In this document: positions 24,188 through 36,100 of the stretch, piece by piece | Layout of the letters: the number at the start of each line of letters is the position of its first letter | Numbering within the stretch: the stretch's first letter is position 1 | NCBI RefSeq assembly: GCF_964204645.1 | Contig: NC_134032.1 | Span: 11,154,275 to 11,218,274, forward strand | Reading direction: 5' to 3' | DNA: 64,000 bases | Source: Tubulanus polymorphus | Lineage: Eukaryota; Nemertea; Palaeonemertea; Tubulaniformes; Tubulanidae | Made by a program: the position numbers and the translations under genes | The notes under the pieces: model-generated | Told to the model about the DNA's origin: nothing | What the model saw: only the letters and a program-made list of their open reading frames with translations | Database searches by the model: none

Positions 24188-25040
24188 ACTACCTTTTTAT
24201 ATGCTGACGATACGACACTATATTCCTCAATTGATCCTGAAAATCCAAATGTTGGTAATAACCTTGCCAATATTGCTGAATGGGCTTCACACTGGAAACC
24301 TGATTTTAAAGCTAGTAAAAGCTGTGATCTAAATTTTTTTTACATTAAGTAATATATAATACGATCAATTGTATATACATGACAACCCGATAGTAAATAA
24401 AAATAAGCACCTTCGATTTATTCTGGATTCAAAACTTTCATTTGAAGACCGTGTTAACTATGTGTATGTAAAAGTTCTGACATGCCTAAATCCTCTTAAA
24501 TCATTGTTTTATAGACTTAAATCATGACATCTAAATACTATTTATGCATCATTTACATTTCCTCATTATGAATATTGCCATATCATTTACAATAGTGCCC
24601 CTAAAATATCTTTACAAAAACTAGAACGTTTACATAACAAAACAGCACCATTGATGTCGGGTTGTATACATGGTTCAAATACGTACGAATAAAGTTTTAA
24701 ATGTACTAGACTGGCAAACCTTGTCACACGGTTGCGTCTACAGTTATTTATGTATAAAGTATCTAAGGGTCATTGCCCAATATATGTCTCATCATTTTTT
24801 CATCAATGTATATATATTCCTGATAGAATAACAAGAAATCATCGTCCTTATCGTATTCCAACATCCCTTGTTGCAAAACCTGCAAATTCTCCATTCATTC
24901 AGTTATGACTGTGTGGAACAACACACGGGATCAAAATCGAAATAGCCCCACATATTCTCAGCTCAATCCAAAATTTTATTACGTAAATTGAGTATTTCTC
25001 CAACTTCAACTATTTACTTGAAATACGTCTCTAAGCAGAA
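24188..25040 (+). mobile_element. Truncated non-LTR retrotransposon (LINE), reverse transcriptase 3' end, decayed
   Basis: Plus-strand reading starts FLYADDTTLYSS, the YADD catalytic box of reverse transcriptase. After frame breaks come LRFILDSKLSFEDRV, EYCHIIYNSAPKISLQKLER and VWNNTRDQN, the usual order of the RT thumb and C-terminal tail in Jockey/CR1-like LINEs. Stops and shifts are frequent, so it is dead. It begins exactly where the duplicated flank of SLC18-like copy 2 ends and finishes where the next SLC18-like pseudogene starts. Confidence 0.85.
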
Positions 25041-25044
25041 AAGA

Positions 25045-26768
25045 GGAAGGAGTATCGCTTCACTTATTGTCACTATGGCATCAGGGACATTGATTGCCGT
25101 AGTAAGTGAACTGCAAGATGAATTTCGTGATAACTCATTATCTGCTGATAAACATATCGCGGAATATGTGGCCATCACCAAAGCTACCTACGATTTAGGA
25201 TCAATGGTTGGGGACGTTGCTTGTGGTAGAGTGACGTTCAAATATGGCCGCTTTTTATACCCGTTCTGGTGTTTGGACTGATATTGGGACTCGTAACTAT
25301 TTACATCTCAGCTTTCGTGTCAATCTGGTGGATATTTGCGACTCTGAATTTGCTTGCTGTGATTTCTTCACCGTTTTTAGTCCAAGCGGGTTCAACTATG
25401 GAGTCGATTGAGTTTGGAAGTGAAGCTAAACTAGCTAGGGAGCGTTCATAAATTACGTACCTCCATTGGGGGAGGGGGGGGTTACTGAATTTTGGTACAA
25501 AGTGGTACATGGGGGAGGGGGTCAGCAAAAAAGGTACGTACTTTGAGGGAGTGGGGTATTAATCAATCTTGGTACGTACTTTATGTACCAAACTAAAATG
25601 AAAATAGCCGTTGGTGTTTTATCGGCTTTTAGTACCGGGTATATAAAATCAATAAACAACAATACTTGCTTAATTCTTTTGTTGCGTCATTTATTTAATA
25701 TCGGAATTTTGTTCTAAACAAAATGTCGAGGTACCACTTGTAGTAGACTTCAACTGGGATGTCCCCAATACCGGGTACCGGTATCGATCTTTCACGCACT
25801 TGTTGGTACATCATTAATGAAATCAGGTATTTATATTTTTTGATTTGTGTTCTTTGCATCAATATAATTGGGGAGGGGGGGTGGTCATGGGTGCGATGGT
25901 ACGTTCCTCAGAGGGGGGTCAGTGAATTTGGTACAAAGGTGGTACAAGGGGGGAGGGGGGTCAGAAAAACGGGAGATTTTGAGGTACGTAATTTGTGAAC
26001 GCTCCTAGCTTAAGCCGTAGTCTACAGTTTTGCATACTGTGGCGCAGGATATGGCTGTGCAACCACTTTCTATGAAATCTAGATGGTTGGACGTGCGATA
26101 CCTTTTAGGATTCTTTCCTCCGCCCGAGCGACTGTTACACTAATTCGAGCATTCGTCAAAATAGAAAATAGAAATTTCTAAAGACAGACCTATCCAACTG
26201 AGCCAAGTAAAGTTAATATTAAGTGATATCCAAACGATCGTTTTATTCGGGCTCAAATGCCTTAAATATCAATATCAATATACAACACATCTATATGCCT
26301 TTGCTGATTGCGAAGGTCGCGTTCGGTGCAAAGCGATGGCCGATTGGAACAGTTTTAGTGGCGTCAGCTACAATCCTCCTTTTAGGCACGAATTTGGATT
26401 ACTCAAAGCCGAAAATTAGGAATCGTCTTTGGATGTATTTAATAGTTTATTGCGTGATGTCGACAATTTCATTCGTTTCATATCCGTTCATAAGAAATGT
26501 TTGGCAAGCGTTGGCTTCCGATATAATCTGTAAACTCTCGTCTGGACTAATGACTAGTTTCAGTTTTTCCTGGGTTTCTGATGTCGCGGACAAGAAATTC
26601 AACGGGAACTACGAGACTATATTCGCTATAAATGTTTTGGTATCACGTTTGACCACGATAATATTTATCACCGCGCAGCAGGTAGAACCTGTAATAAGGT
26701 ACTCAGCAATTTTTATAGCTAGAGGCGTTACGCTTTTCTTGTACTTCTGTACGTTTGTTGCTGTATAA
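25045..26768 (+). pseudogene. SLC18-like MFS pseudogene 3, split by a mobile element
   Basis: Plus-strand remnants follow the order of the intact copies: ASGTLIAVVSELQDEFRD, DKHIAEYVAITKATYDLG, CGRVTFKYG, then a frameshift to FGLILGLVTIYIS and SIWWIFATLN. An insertion at 25437-26005 interrupts it. After it come decayed middle parts and a long open stretch (26223-26768) with HIYMPLLIAKV, RNRLWMYLIVYCVMS, SFSFSWVSDVAD and NGNYETIFAI. The 5' end is missing, replaced by LINE sequence. It is clearly a relative, not a recent copy, of the minus-strand pair. It points at the 3' end of the first SLC17 gene. Confidence 0.85.
25437..26005. mobile_element. G-rich MITE inserted in SLC18-like pseudogene 3
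   Basis: Left end AGGGAGCGTTCATAAATTAC (then GTACCTC) and right end, reverse-complemented, GGAGCGTTCACAAATTACGT form terminal inverted repeats of about 25 bp. TAGCT on both sides (25432-25436 and 26006-26010) may be the target duplication; the paralogous site at about 31788 lacks the insert. The interior has runs of 7-8 G and duplicated GGTACAAAGTGGTACA blocks near both ends. Related termini occur at 57514-57866 and 63799-63964. Confidence 0.85.
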
Positions 26769-26987
26769 GATATGTGACTGAGTGGTCCGTATTTAAGACA
26801 AAGGCGCCCCTGCCAATAACAACATGTGTAGAGAAGTAGCTCTTTGTATAGACATATACATGTATATATCCGTGATTTCAGTCGAGTAATACTGCCACAT
26901 TTAAAAAACGATCTACTTGTAAAAAGTAACAAACTATATGTACACGTAGTCAGTTATTCCCTTTTCTGATTTGTAAATCTTCTCTTA

Positions 26988-29900
26988 TCAGTTGTTGTTT
27001 TGAGTATTCCTGCTGGGTGATGCTATCATTTCTAAGTTTTTGTCTACTGAACCATCAATTTTTGCCCAAGGCTGGACCTCGCCGCTTCCTATGACCAAAT
27101 AAACTAATGCACCAAGCAAGCCAACACCTGCACATATGCATAAAAATAATTGCCATTCTTCTCTCGTGTTCTGCAAGTAGATAGAAAATGATTAAAATTA
27201 AAAAATGTCTAAATTGTCTTAAACAAGGTTGGAAAACTGCCTTAAATAAGGTTAGAAAAAGATACGCGCTTTTAGCGTATATTTCTACTTACGTGTTCAG
27301 TTATAATCCCAGCGATTGCTGGGCCAAGTAAGCCTGCAGCCGATGAAAATGTGGACGCCACTCCCACCAACAAACCGGCATATTTGGGGGCGATATCCAC
27401 TTGGTTACAGAAGACCACACTGCACGGGCATCCCAGCGCCGCTCCTCCCGCAATAAGGAGAACTAATGCTAAACTAACGTGAAAACAATCGAGGAATCCC
27501 AAACTAAAGATGAAAGTCGACGAGGCAATCATTCCTGAAAGGTAATTGTTGTCGATATACATGTACACATTCGAAACTCGCTGCAGTCTGAATGCTGTTA
27601 CAAATGCACCAATCAACTGAAGTTTGGCAAAGCTTACCAGCAGAATATAATGTTTTCCGTGTCAATGTGATTGCGTCAGGATATTTTTTGATGAGAAAAT
27701 CGGCGAGGATCCCGCAAAGTATAAGAACTGCCCACATCATTGCAATACATATTGACGTGTAGATTCCAATCTGCAAAAGAGAATTTCATCCAATTGAATA
27801 TCTAGCGAACATTATATTTCATTCATATACCGGTAGATTATCGATCATTGATTACCTGTTACTATGTTTTGCAAAATCAACTATTCGTCATTGATATGAA
27901 TATTAGCGTAAATTTATTTAGAAAAGCAGTTAATTGGTGACGAGTCTTGCAGACTGATACCTGTTGAGACAAATTCCCAAGGTACTCGAAAGAGTTTTCG
28001 GACAAAAAAAAAGCCTGAACATTTATTTATGTAAACTACCAGCCATAATTCATCTAACTCCAGGTTTCTTATCGTAGAAAAAATGATAGTAGGATATAGT
28101 TTTGTCAAAAAGGGCATGATGAGGTATCTAATCCTTGTACGACTTACCGTTTTGATGCCGAGCTTTAGAACGTCGTTGATATACGACGGTGTCACCACCT
28201 GAAGGGCGAAATTCACCCAGGAAAAACAAAAGTATCCAATATTCAAAGCCCATATTGGACCAGACTTGATAAATCTACTCCACGGGATGTCTTGCAGTAC
28301 CTACAAACATGTGTGTATATGAATTCTTCGATAGCATTGGACGAAAAATATGAAATAACATGTAACATAATAACATTTATACGTAGGAAACTTAAAAAAT
28401 CGAATAGTTCTTTGAAGGCTTATTTTATTTTACTAAAACAAGGAGCTTTTGTGTAGCTTCATCAAAAAGATGAGTGCAGTTCCATTGCAGATACGAGAGT
28501 ACATGTAAAGGGAGACACGTTTTACGTTTACTGATTCGACACCAGGTTTACACGACCCATTCACAATTCTCCTCATCCATATCAAAGAAACTTACAAAAG
28601 CTTTAAACTGTTGTTTTTCCATCTGGCCGGCTAGAGATTCCTGTATATACTTTTTCTCAGCCGCCGATATTCTGGGATGTTGTTCCGGTGTATCGTAAGC
28701 GATAAAGAACCAACAGAAACACCAAACACACGATAGTCCACCAAAAGTGTAGAAAATCGACGGCCATCCGAGATATTCACAAAATACACCCGAAAGCGCA
28801 AGGTTCACTATTGACCCCATTTTTGCACCTGAAATGAATTTCTACCGCATTATCAATTGTACTTATCTCAGACAGGGTGGCCACCTTTGTTAGCTATTCC
28901 CTGACTATTCCCTGATATAAGTGGTTTCCCTGAACTCATCTGGTGGGAATTCAATCAAAAATACGTAAATTATAGACGGAAATGGTTTGATTTTTTGCAC
29001 GAACCAACTACTAACAGTATCTCAACGAATATCCTTTACTTTTTTTGCCTATATATTAGCTTTTTTGTTTACAAAATTCCCCGACTCGTTTTAAAGATAT
29101 TAAAAAACCCGACTTTCCCCACATTTCCCTGATATACAGATTAACGCCCACTCGATATGACATCATGAGCATATGAAAGCATAGAAATAAACTACCTGAT
29201 ATTGCTATAACAGTCAGCCTAGTTCTCTCAAAAGGTGGAGCCCAGGCCGCCATCAAGGACGATATCGCCGGAAGCGCGAAGCCCTTGAATCGAAACAGTC
29301 GTAACTTGTGATATCGATGTTATTTTCCATAACCACTGATTTTTCGTTCGAACTCACCATAACCGCTTATGGATACACTTACCTGGCAAAGACCGGTGAT
29401 GAATCGAAGAGTGATGACTAGATAAGGACTAGCTGTAGAAGCAATGGGAATCAACAATGTGGCTACAGTCGATACTGCAGTTGTGGATCCGAAAGTAACG
29501 CGTCCTCCGTACTTCGAAATGATCATACCCGCCGGGAAAGAAGTAACTACATATCCCCAGAATATTGAACTAAGGATCAAACCTTGAGTTTCTTTCGACC
29601 AAATGAAACTTCCATCCTGATCAGAATGAGAAAATATTACAAAGCATTAGCGTATGTGCGTCGAGTTTCTGAAGTTCTGAGTTAGATGAATACACGGAAC
29701 GAATGTTTGTTCCTTAAGAACTGCCCCCCTCCGGTAAACCAGTAAACATAAAGACAAATCGTACGTCAGAGGTTAACTTTATTTCATTAAAAGTGCAAAC
29801 GTTCGCTTTTAGTTGTAGCTTCTCTAGGTAAATGATGATAAATCTATCAGTGTATGGTTCATATATACCGGGTGTCCCACAATATGGTTCCTCTAAAATT

Positions 29901-30774
29901 ATTGAATACTTATAAGTTAATCCTTCTCAGTAATTACATTTTTATGATTTATTAGTAATTAGTAGGATGTATTCTGGGCCATGTAGACCACGCCCAGTTG
30001 GTTTTCAAATACTAGTTATGAAGCGACTGATTTTACTTCAAAACCAAACTTGATAGAGGAAATCAGGCTGCTTATTAATGATAGGCAGGTATATTCGTTT
30101 GCAAAACAAATTCCATTTTCGTGATATTGAATTGAGTGACACACAATTATGTTGCTAATCGTTTAACAAAGGTTCAACAAAGAAGGACACACTGCAAATG
30201 GACAGCACCAACAATTCATCAAGACTAGACTGGTCATTATGAATTTTTGTTAGCCCTCATTTGCTTGACGAAGCGACTATACACATAGTATATCGAAAAT
30301 AGATACTTATGATAAAATCCAGCAAACCTTCGAAGTTCTATTTATCTTAAATTTTACTGATTCGACAGAATGTCCGACCTCTATAACTTTAATCTACCTG
30401 ATGTTTAGATTCGTAACCTAAACTCCTATTCGAAGAACATTTTACGCTGCCCTCGTCTCGTTTCGACCAATCCTCTTCCGGTAATGTTAACTTTTCTACT
30501 GCGGTATGGTTCACCATGCAAACTACTGCTACACTCATACTCGCGATTACAGCGCCCAGACAAAAACATCCGAAAGAAATAACAATTGCCAACGCTAAAC
30601 GGGATGAACCCATCCATGTATCTAGACCAATATACACAAAATTCTATATAATATGTCCATATGTCCACCTTCGAACATACATGTACATAAACAGACTTCT
30701 AATTGAATATCATAAAGTTTCTGAAAAACATCAATGACATACTTACAGCCTTTATTTTCATCTGAAAGTGTCAT
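26988..30774 (-). CDS. SLC17-type (sialin/VGLUT-like) anion transporter A, 9 coding exons, 505 aa
   Basis: Exons: 30774-30747, 30621-30398, 29616-29383, 29283-29196, 28828-28596, 28300-28148, 27770-27638, 27534-27293, 27170-26988. All joins keep frame to TAA. Family words: SKETQGLILSSIFWGY, FPAGMIISKYGGR, AAWAPPFERTRL, AYDTPEQHPRIS, KYIQ, DIAPKYAGLLVGVASTFSS, REEWQLFLCI and SGEVQPWAKID, all typical of SLC17 MFS carriers of organic anions across lysosomal or vesicle membranes. VNHT in loop 1 is an N-glycosylation site. The helix-1 arginine of sialin/VGLUT is Ile here (FCLGAVIASMSV), and the helix-4 R..E...E plus His pattern reads RFITGLCQGFALPAISS, so transport may differ or be lost. Sister genes B and C lie upstream. 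Substrate unknown. Confidence 0.93.
28873..29146. mobile_element. GGGTGGCCAC-family element in an SLC17 intron
   Basis: Starts CAGGGTGGCCACCTTTG and carries several CTATTCCCTGA and ACAAAATTCCCCGAC words, ending near CTGATATACAGATTAACG. It lies in intron 4 of SLC17 gene A; a shorter relative (36416-36553) lies in the same intron of gene B. Confidence 0.65.
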
Positions 30775-31359
30775 TTTTGTATCGCGTCACTGCAACGAGC
30801 AATGGCAGATTTTATTCCGTAACCGTTTTAATGTATTTTCAACCTATACACGCACAGTCTATTATATGTGCTAATACATCTATTTAATTTTGAAGCCAGA
30901 TTTGATTTGCTAGAAATAGGATTAATCTCTTATCTATGCTGCGTGCCATATAAAGCGACCACAGCTGGAGCGAAACAGGACTTATGAATGATTCCGAGAT
31001 TTTTTTTCTAGATTTGATGATCGCGGTAATTAGATGCCACATTTCGTGGTATTTCGAAGCACAAGAAGCACGGCTTGCCTCGCAATTTTCTCGCGCTTTC
31101 TTAATAACAACGGACATTATCTTTTTCTCAGGGCAAGTTTTTTTTCACCTGCATCAAAAGCGCAGCAGTCAGCAGCACAAAATCTTCTCGACTCCGAATC
31201 ATTATCCACATGATCGATAAACTAATTACCCTCTTTAACCTCTGTGAAAATTGGAAATATAGCTTCAAGTGATACTTAGATATTTCAACCAATCTAGTCA
31301 CACCGTTTACCAGTCCGAATCATTACCAAATAAGGATAAATCGTCCGAGGTATTTTAAT
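30775..31359. promoter_or_regulatory. Upstream region of SLC17 gene A with a block conserved in B and C
   Basis: No gene seen. Around 30955-30995 lies GGAGCGAAACAGGACTTATG and AATGATTCC. The same block (GGAGCGAAGCACGGGATCTA, then TGAATAATTC) is at 37885-37920 above gene B, and GAACGAAGCACGGGATTTAT is at 43249-43272 above gene C, each roughly 75-200 bp from the start codon. This is either shared 5' UTR/promoter or simply duplicated flank. The adjacent GATCGCGGT / AGCACAAGAAG words are shared by A and B. Confidence 0.55.
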
Positions 31360-32500
31360 GTAACATCCACTGCCAGGCAAACCCTGTAATTGTCGTCTGT
31401 ATCGTAAGTGCTGCTTCATTTATTGTCACCATGGCATCAGGGACATTGATTGCCGTAGTAAGTGAACTGCAAGATGGATTTCGTAATAACTCATTATCTG
31501 CTGATAAACATATCGCCGAAAACGTGGCCATCACCAAAGCTACCTACGATTTAGGATTAATGGTTGGGTACGTTGCTTGTGGTAGAGTGACGTTCAAATA
31601 TGACCGCTTATTATACCCGTTCTGGTTTGGACTGATATTGGGACTCGTAACTATTTTCATCTCTGCTTTCGTGTCAATCTGGTAGATATTGGCGACTCTG
31701 AATTTGCTTGCTGGGATTTCTTAACCGTTTTTAGTTCAAGCGGGTTCGACTATGGTGTCGATTGAGTTTGGAAGTGAAGCTAAACTAGCTATAACTTTAG
31801 CCGTAGTCTACAGTATTGCATACAGTGGCGCAGGATATGGCTATGCAACCACTTTATATGAAATCAAGATGGTTGGACGTGCGGTACCTTTTTAGATTCT
31901 TTTCTCCGCCCTAGCGACTGTTACATTAATTCGAGCATTCGTCAAAATAGAAAATACCCACTCAGGAATTTCTAAAGACAGACCTATCCAACTGAACCAA
32001 GTAAAATTAATGTTAACTGATATCCAAACGATCGTGCTATTCGGGGTCAAATGCATTCACGTCATCAATATCAATGTACAACACATCTATATGCCTTTGC
32101 TGATTGCGAAGGTCGTTCGGTGCAAAGCGATGGCAGATAGGAACAGTTTTAGTGGCGTCAACTACAATTTCTTTCGTTTCATATCCGCTCATAAGAAATG
32201 TTTGGCAAGCATTGGCTTCCGATATAATCTGTAAACTCTCGTCTGGACTGATGACTATAGTTTCAGTTTTTCCTGGCTTTCCGATGTCGCGGACAGGAAA
32301 TATAACGGGAACTACGAGACTATAATTTTATTCGCTATTAGATGGTTTGGTATCACGTTTGACCCACGATGATATTTATTACCGCAGCGGGTACAGTAGA
32401 ACCTTCATAGGATACTCGACGATTTTTATAGCTATAGGCGTTCCACATTTCTTGTACTCCTTCACTTCTGTTGTTGTAAGAGATATTATGACTGGGTGAT
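31360..32500 (+). pseudogene. SLC18-like MFS pseudogene 4
   Basis: Begins with CQANPVIVVCIVSAASFIVT, matching the intact helix 1, then MASGTLIAVVSELQDGFRNN, KHIAENVAITKATYDLG and FGLILGLVTIFISAFVSIW. There TGG has become TAG (about 31682). Later pieces (INVQHIYMPLLIAKV, SSGLMT, FPMSRTGNITG) are in shifted frames with deletions. Closest relatives are pseudogenes 3 and 5, and it lacks the element inserted in 3. It converges on the 3' end of SLC17 gene B. Confidence 0.85.
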
Positions 32501-33174
32501 TGGTATCATAGGCATCCCTGCCAATAACTATAGAGGACGAGTTTCTATAAACATGGATGTGATTTTCATTAGATTAATTTGAAAATACATCAGCAGATAT
32601 TGTCAAAAACTATAATCGATCGTCAAAACAGGGCCGTACCTAGCATTTCTCTTTTTTTTGGGGGGGGGAGGTTTGCAGTGAAAAAAGGACCGTAGCTTAT
32701 GTAACTGCCCTTCCCCCCCCCCAATTGAAATTAAAAATTGATTAAGCCACGGTAGAAGGAAGAACAAGAAAACTAATTTGAAGGTTTATTGACGCCTTGA
32801 AAAATACTCATGCTTAGTATTGTCAACGATTAATAATACAAATATATCTAAAACATTACATTGTATCAAGGATCAAAAAAGTTATTTTGATCTTGAACAT
32901 ATCGATAATTGAATTCAATTGACTGCCAACCGGTCTAGCCCCATATATCGATGACGTAGTGCAATCTCAACAATAATCATCAAAATTCATCAAAAATAGA
33001 ATAAGAGTTATGATACATATCTAATTACAACATAAAACCGCCAAATTTGCAATCCTTATTGTAATAGTAATAGTAATAGTAATATATTTTCTTATATAGC
33101 GCAGATCTAAGAAATAATCGCTGCGCTTCACAATGTAAAACACAATAGTAATTGTCCCACTGTATATTGAAAGA
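32501..33174. other. Spacer 3' of SLC17 gene B
   Basis: No gene seen. It contains AGGGCCGTACCTAGCATTTC followed by a T/G-run (about 32630-32675) and a C-run (about 32712), the look of a small inverted-repeat element, then AT-rich sequence and a TAATAGTAATAG simple repeat near 33062. Confidence 0.45.
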
Positions 33175-36100
33175 CTATACATATTGAATTGTTGTTGGAT
33201 TACTTGGTTGGTTGCTTGTTGGGTCATTGATTTGTGAAATACGTCGAAATAGATACGACGTTAAGGTGATCATTTGTAGGTTTCCATCTACTACACCATC
33301 AATTTTTGCCCAAGGCTGGACCTCGCTGCTTCCTATGACCATATAAACGAATGCACCAATTACACCAACGCCTGAGCATATGCATAAAAATATTTGCCAC
33401 TCTTCTCTCGTTTGCTGCAAGGAGAAAATGGAAAAACCATAGATATTGTACATGTATATATAGCATTATGTTAAATTGTCAAAATGTCTCAACTGTCCTG
33501 AACAAGGTTAGAAAAATATACGCGCTTTTAGCGTATATATCTATTTACGTGTTCAGTTATAATCCCAGCGATTGCTGGGCCAAGTAAACCTGCAGCCGAT
33601 GAAAACGTGGACGCCACTCCCACCAACAAACCAGCGTATTTTGGGGCAATATCCACTAAGTTACAGAAGATCACACTGCACGGGCATCCCAGCGCCGCTC
33701 TTCCCGCAACAAGGAGAACTAACGCTAAACTAACGTGAAAACAATCGATGAATCCCAAACTAAAGATGAAAGTCGACGAAGCAATCAATCCTGAAAGGTA
33801 CGGTAATTGTTTTCGATATACACATTCCGAAATCGTTGCAGACTGAATAACATTACGAATGAACTGTAATTTGGCAAAGCTTACCAGCAGAATAGAATAT
33901 TTTCCGTGTCAATGTGATTTTTTCAGGATATTTCTTGATCAGAAAATCGGCAGTAATTCCGCTAAGTATTAGAAATACCCACATCATTGCACTACATATT
34001 GACGAGTACATTCCAATCTGCAAAAAAAATAATTTCATCGAATTGAATGCCTAGCAAATATGATATGCGTTTCTTAAAACCGAACTAAATTTCTCATTAA
34101 ATGAAATTTTCATTCATACAGAATATCAATCAAGTTTATGCGTCTATCTATAATAGTTTATTTCACGACATTCATTTAGATTATCAGTCATTGATTACGT
34201 GCAACCAAAAATTCATAAAGCCTGTGCCAGTTCAGGTTTGCCAATCTAATATAAAGCCCAACGCCGCATGACGCGGGGAAACACGGAAACACGGAAACAA
34301 GAGATGGAAACGTGTGTCCAGAGCGTTTCTCTGTGTCGTGTGCGTTAACGAGAAACAACGTTTCCTAGATAAAAACATGGTGCATGCGTAACGTCATACT
34401 CTTTCGACAAACTTAAAGAATCAATGATCCAACCAGCAACCAACGACCAAGTCAGCCTGTATACTATTTCAGCAAAGTTTTAATCGTTCAGCATCTTTAT
34501 CTTCTTTCTACTTCAGATTACAATCTATTACAATTCTCTACCAGAAGAGCTTGTTCTGAACTCCACTCAGCTCTCCAAAGCCGTTTAAAGAGACTCTTCG
34601 CAAGCTCTCTACCAAGCTCTGCCTTAATTTCAAAATTCGAACCTATTCATATCAGTTTATCATGCGGGTTGAGGATGATATTTAGATTTTGACCTAATTT
34701 GGTAATTCTAGTTTATCTAGTGCTTAGTAACTAGATATTCTAGGCTGGGTGTCGGCAACAGAATGAATCATTATTGAAGAATTATTAAAAACGATTCGAT
34801 TAATAAATATGAAATTATTTCAACACAACCAGGATGAAAAATGATGTTTTTATGTATACATATAATGTGACGATGACCGCATCGTTGAGTCCGGGGTTCT
34901 GTCGTTCCCTTCATTGGTCTATTACATTGCCCAGGACAGGTTGCCGCTAAAGCCCGGCGTAAGTAAGTGGGTTCCCGTGTTTGCCGTTATCCAGAATAGT
35001 GTTCTGCAAGGCAAATTCCCACACGCTACACTCGAACAAGAGAATTCGGAGAAATAAAACCCTGAACATTTATTGATGAAAACTGTCTAGCTCAGGAATT
35101 CTTATCGTAGCTTGAGTATTTCTGAAGAATGATAGTTACATAACTTTGTCAAATAAAAGGAAAGGTAATTCGCATGATTAGGTTTTAACCTTTGTAAGAC
35201 TTACCGATTTGATACCGAGCTTTAGAACGTCATTGATGTACGACGGCGTCACTGCCAGAAAGGCAAAGTTCATCCAGGAAAAACAAAAAAATCCAATATT
35301 CAAAGCCCATATTGGACTAGACTTTATAAAACTACTCCACGGGATGTCTTTCAAAACCTGCAAATGTATGTGTGTAAAGTCTGTGATAACATGAGGTGAA
35401 ATTAAATATAATATGGGAAAATTACGGCAAACGGTACTTGGAAAGTTAACTCGATTTCACTATAAGTACGAGTTTTCGTTACATTCGTACGATAGCTTCA
35501 CCAGAAAGGCGAGTTAAGTCAATGCAGAAACAATAGTATTTATGTGGGGTAATACTAATTAGAGAATTGCGTTTTACTTTCATCTGATGATTCGATACAT
35601 AGAAAGCTTAGAAATAGGAGAACAGTCAATGGAGAACCAACAGTATTTCTGGTGAGAGATTGAGATTTGCGTTTTACTTTTACTGATTCGACATCAGGTC
35701 ATCCTCGCATGCGAGAGTTATTTGATTGCCACTCAGCGGCCACCTGTTCGCCCACGAAATCTTGGGTGATGTAACTGGGGTGTTACTAAAACACTACTAA
35801 AACGAAGAAGACCGACCATTTTACGTTTCATATGCGTTTGTCTATATCTGGTATTGCCTACACTCATTGGCAGAGGTGGTTGAATGCACAGATAACGCCC
35901 CTAGTGATGATTTTAATGAGTGTCTTCGGTCTTCGTTTTAGTCATGCATGGTTTTAGTATCGCAAAGGGCATAGGTCTTCGTTTAAGTAGTGCATAGTCT
36001 TAGTAACACCCGATGGAATAGACCAATATAGGGTTTGCACGAGCTTCGGCGATAGGCAATTAAACCCGGGCGAGTGAGGATGCATCAGGTTAATACGTCT

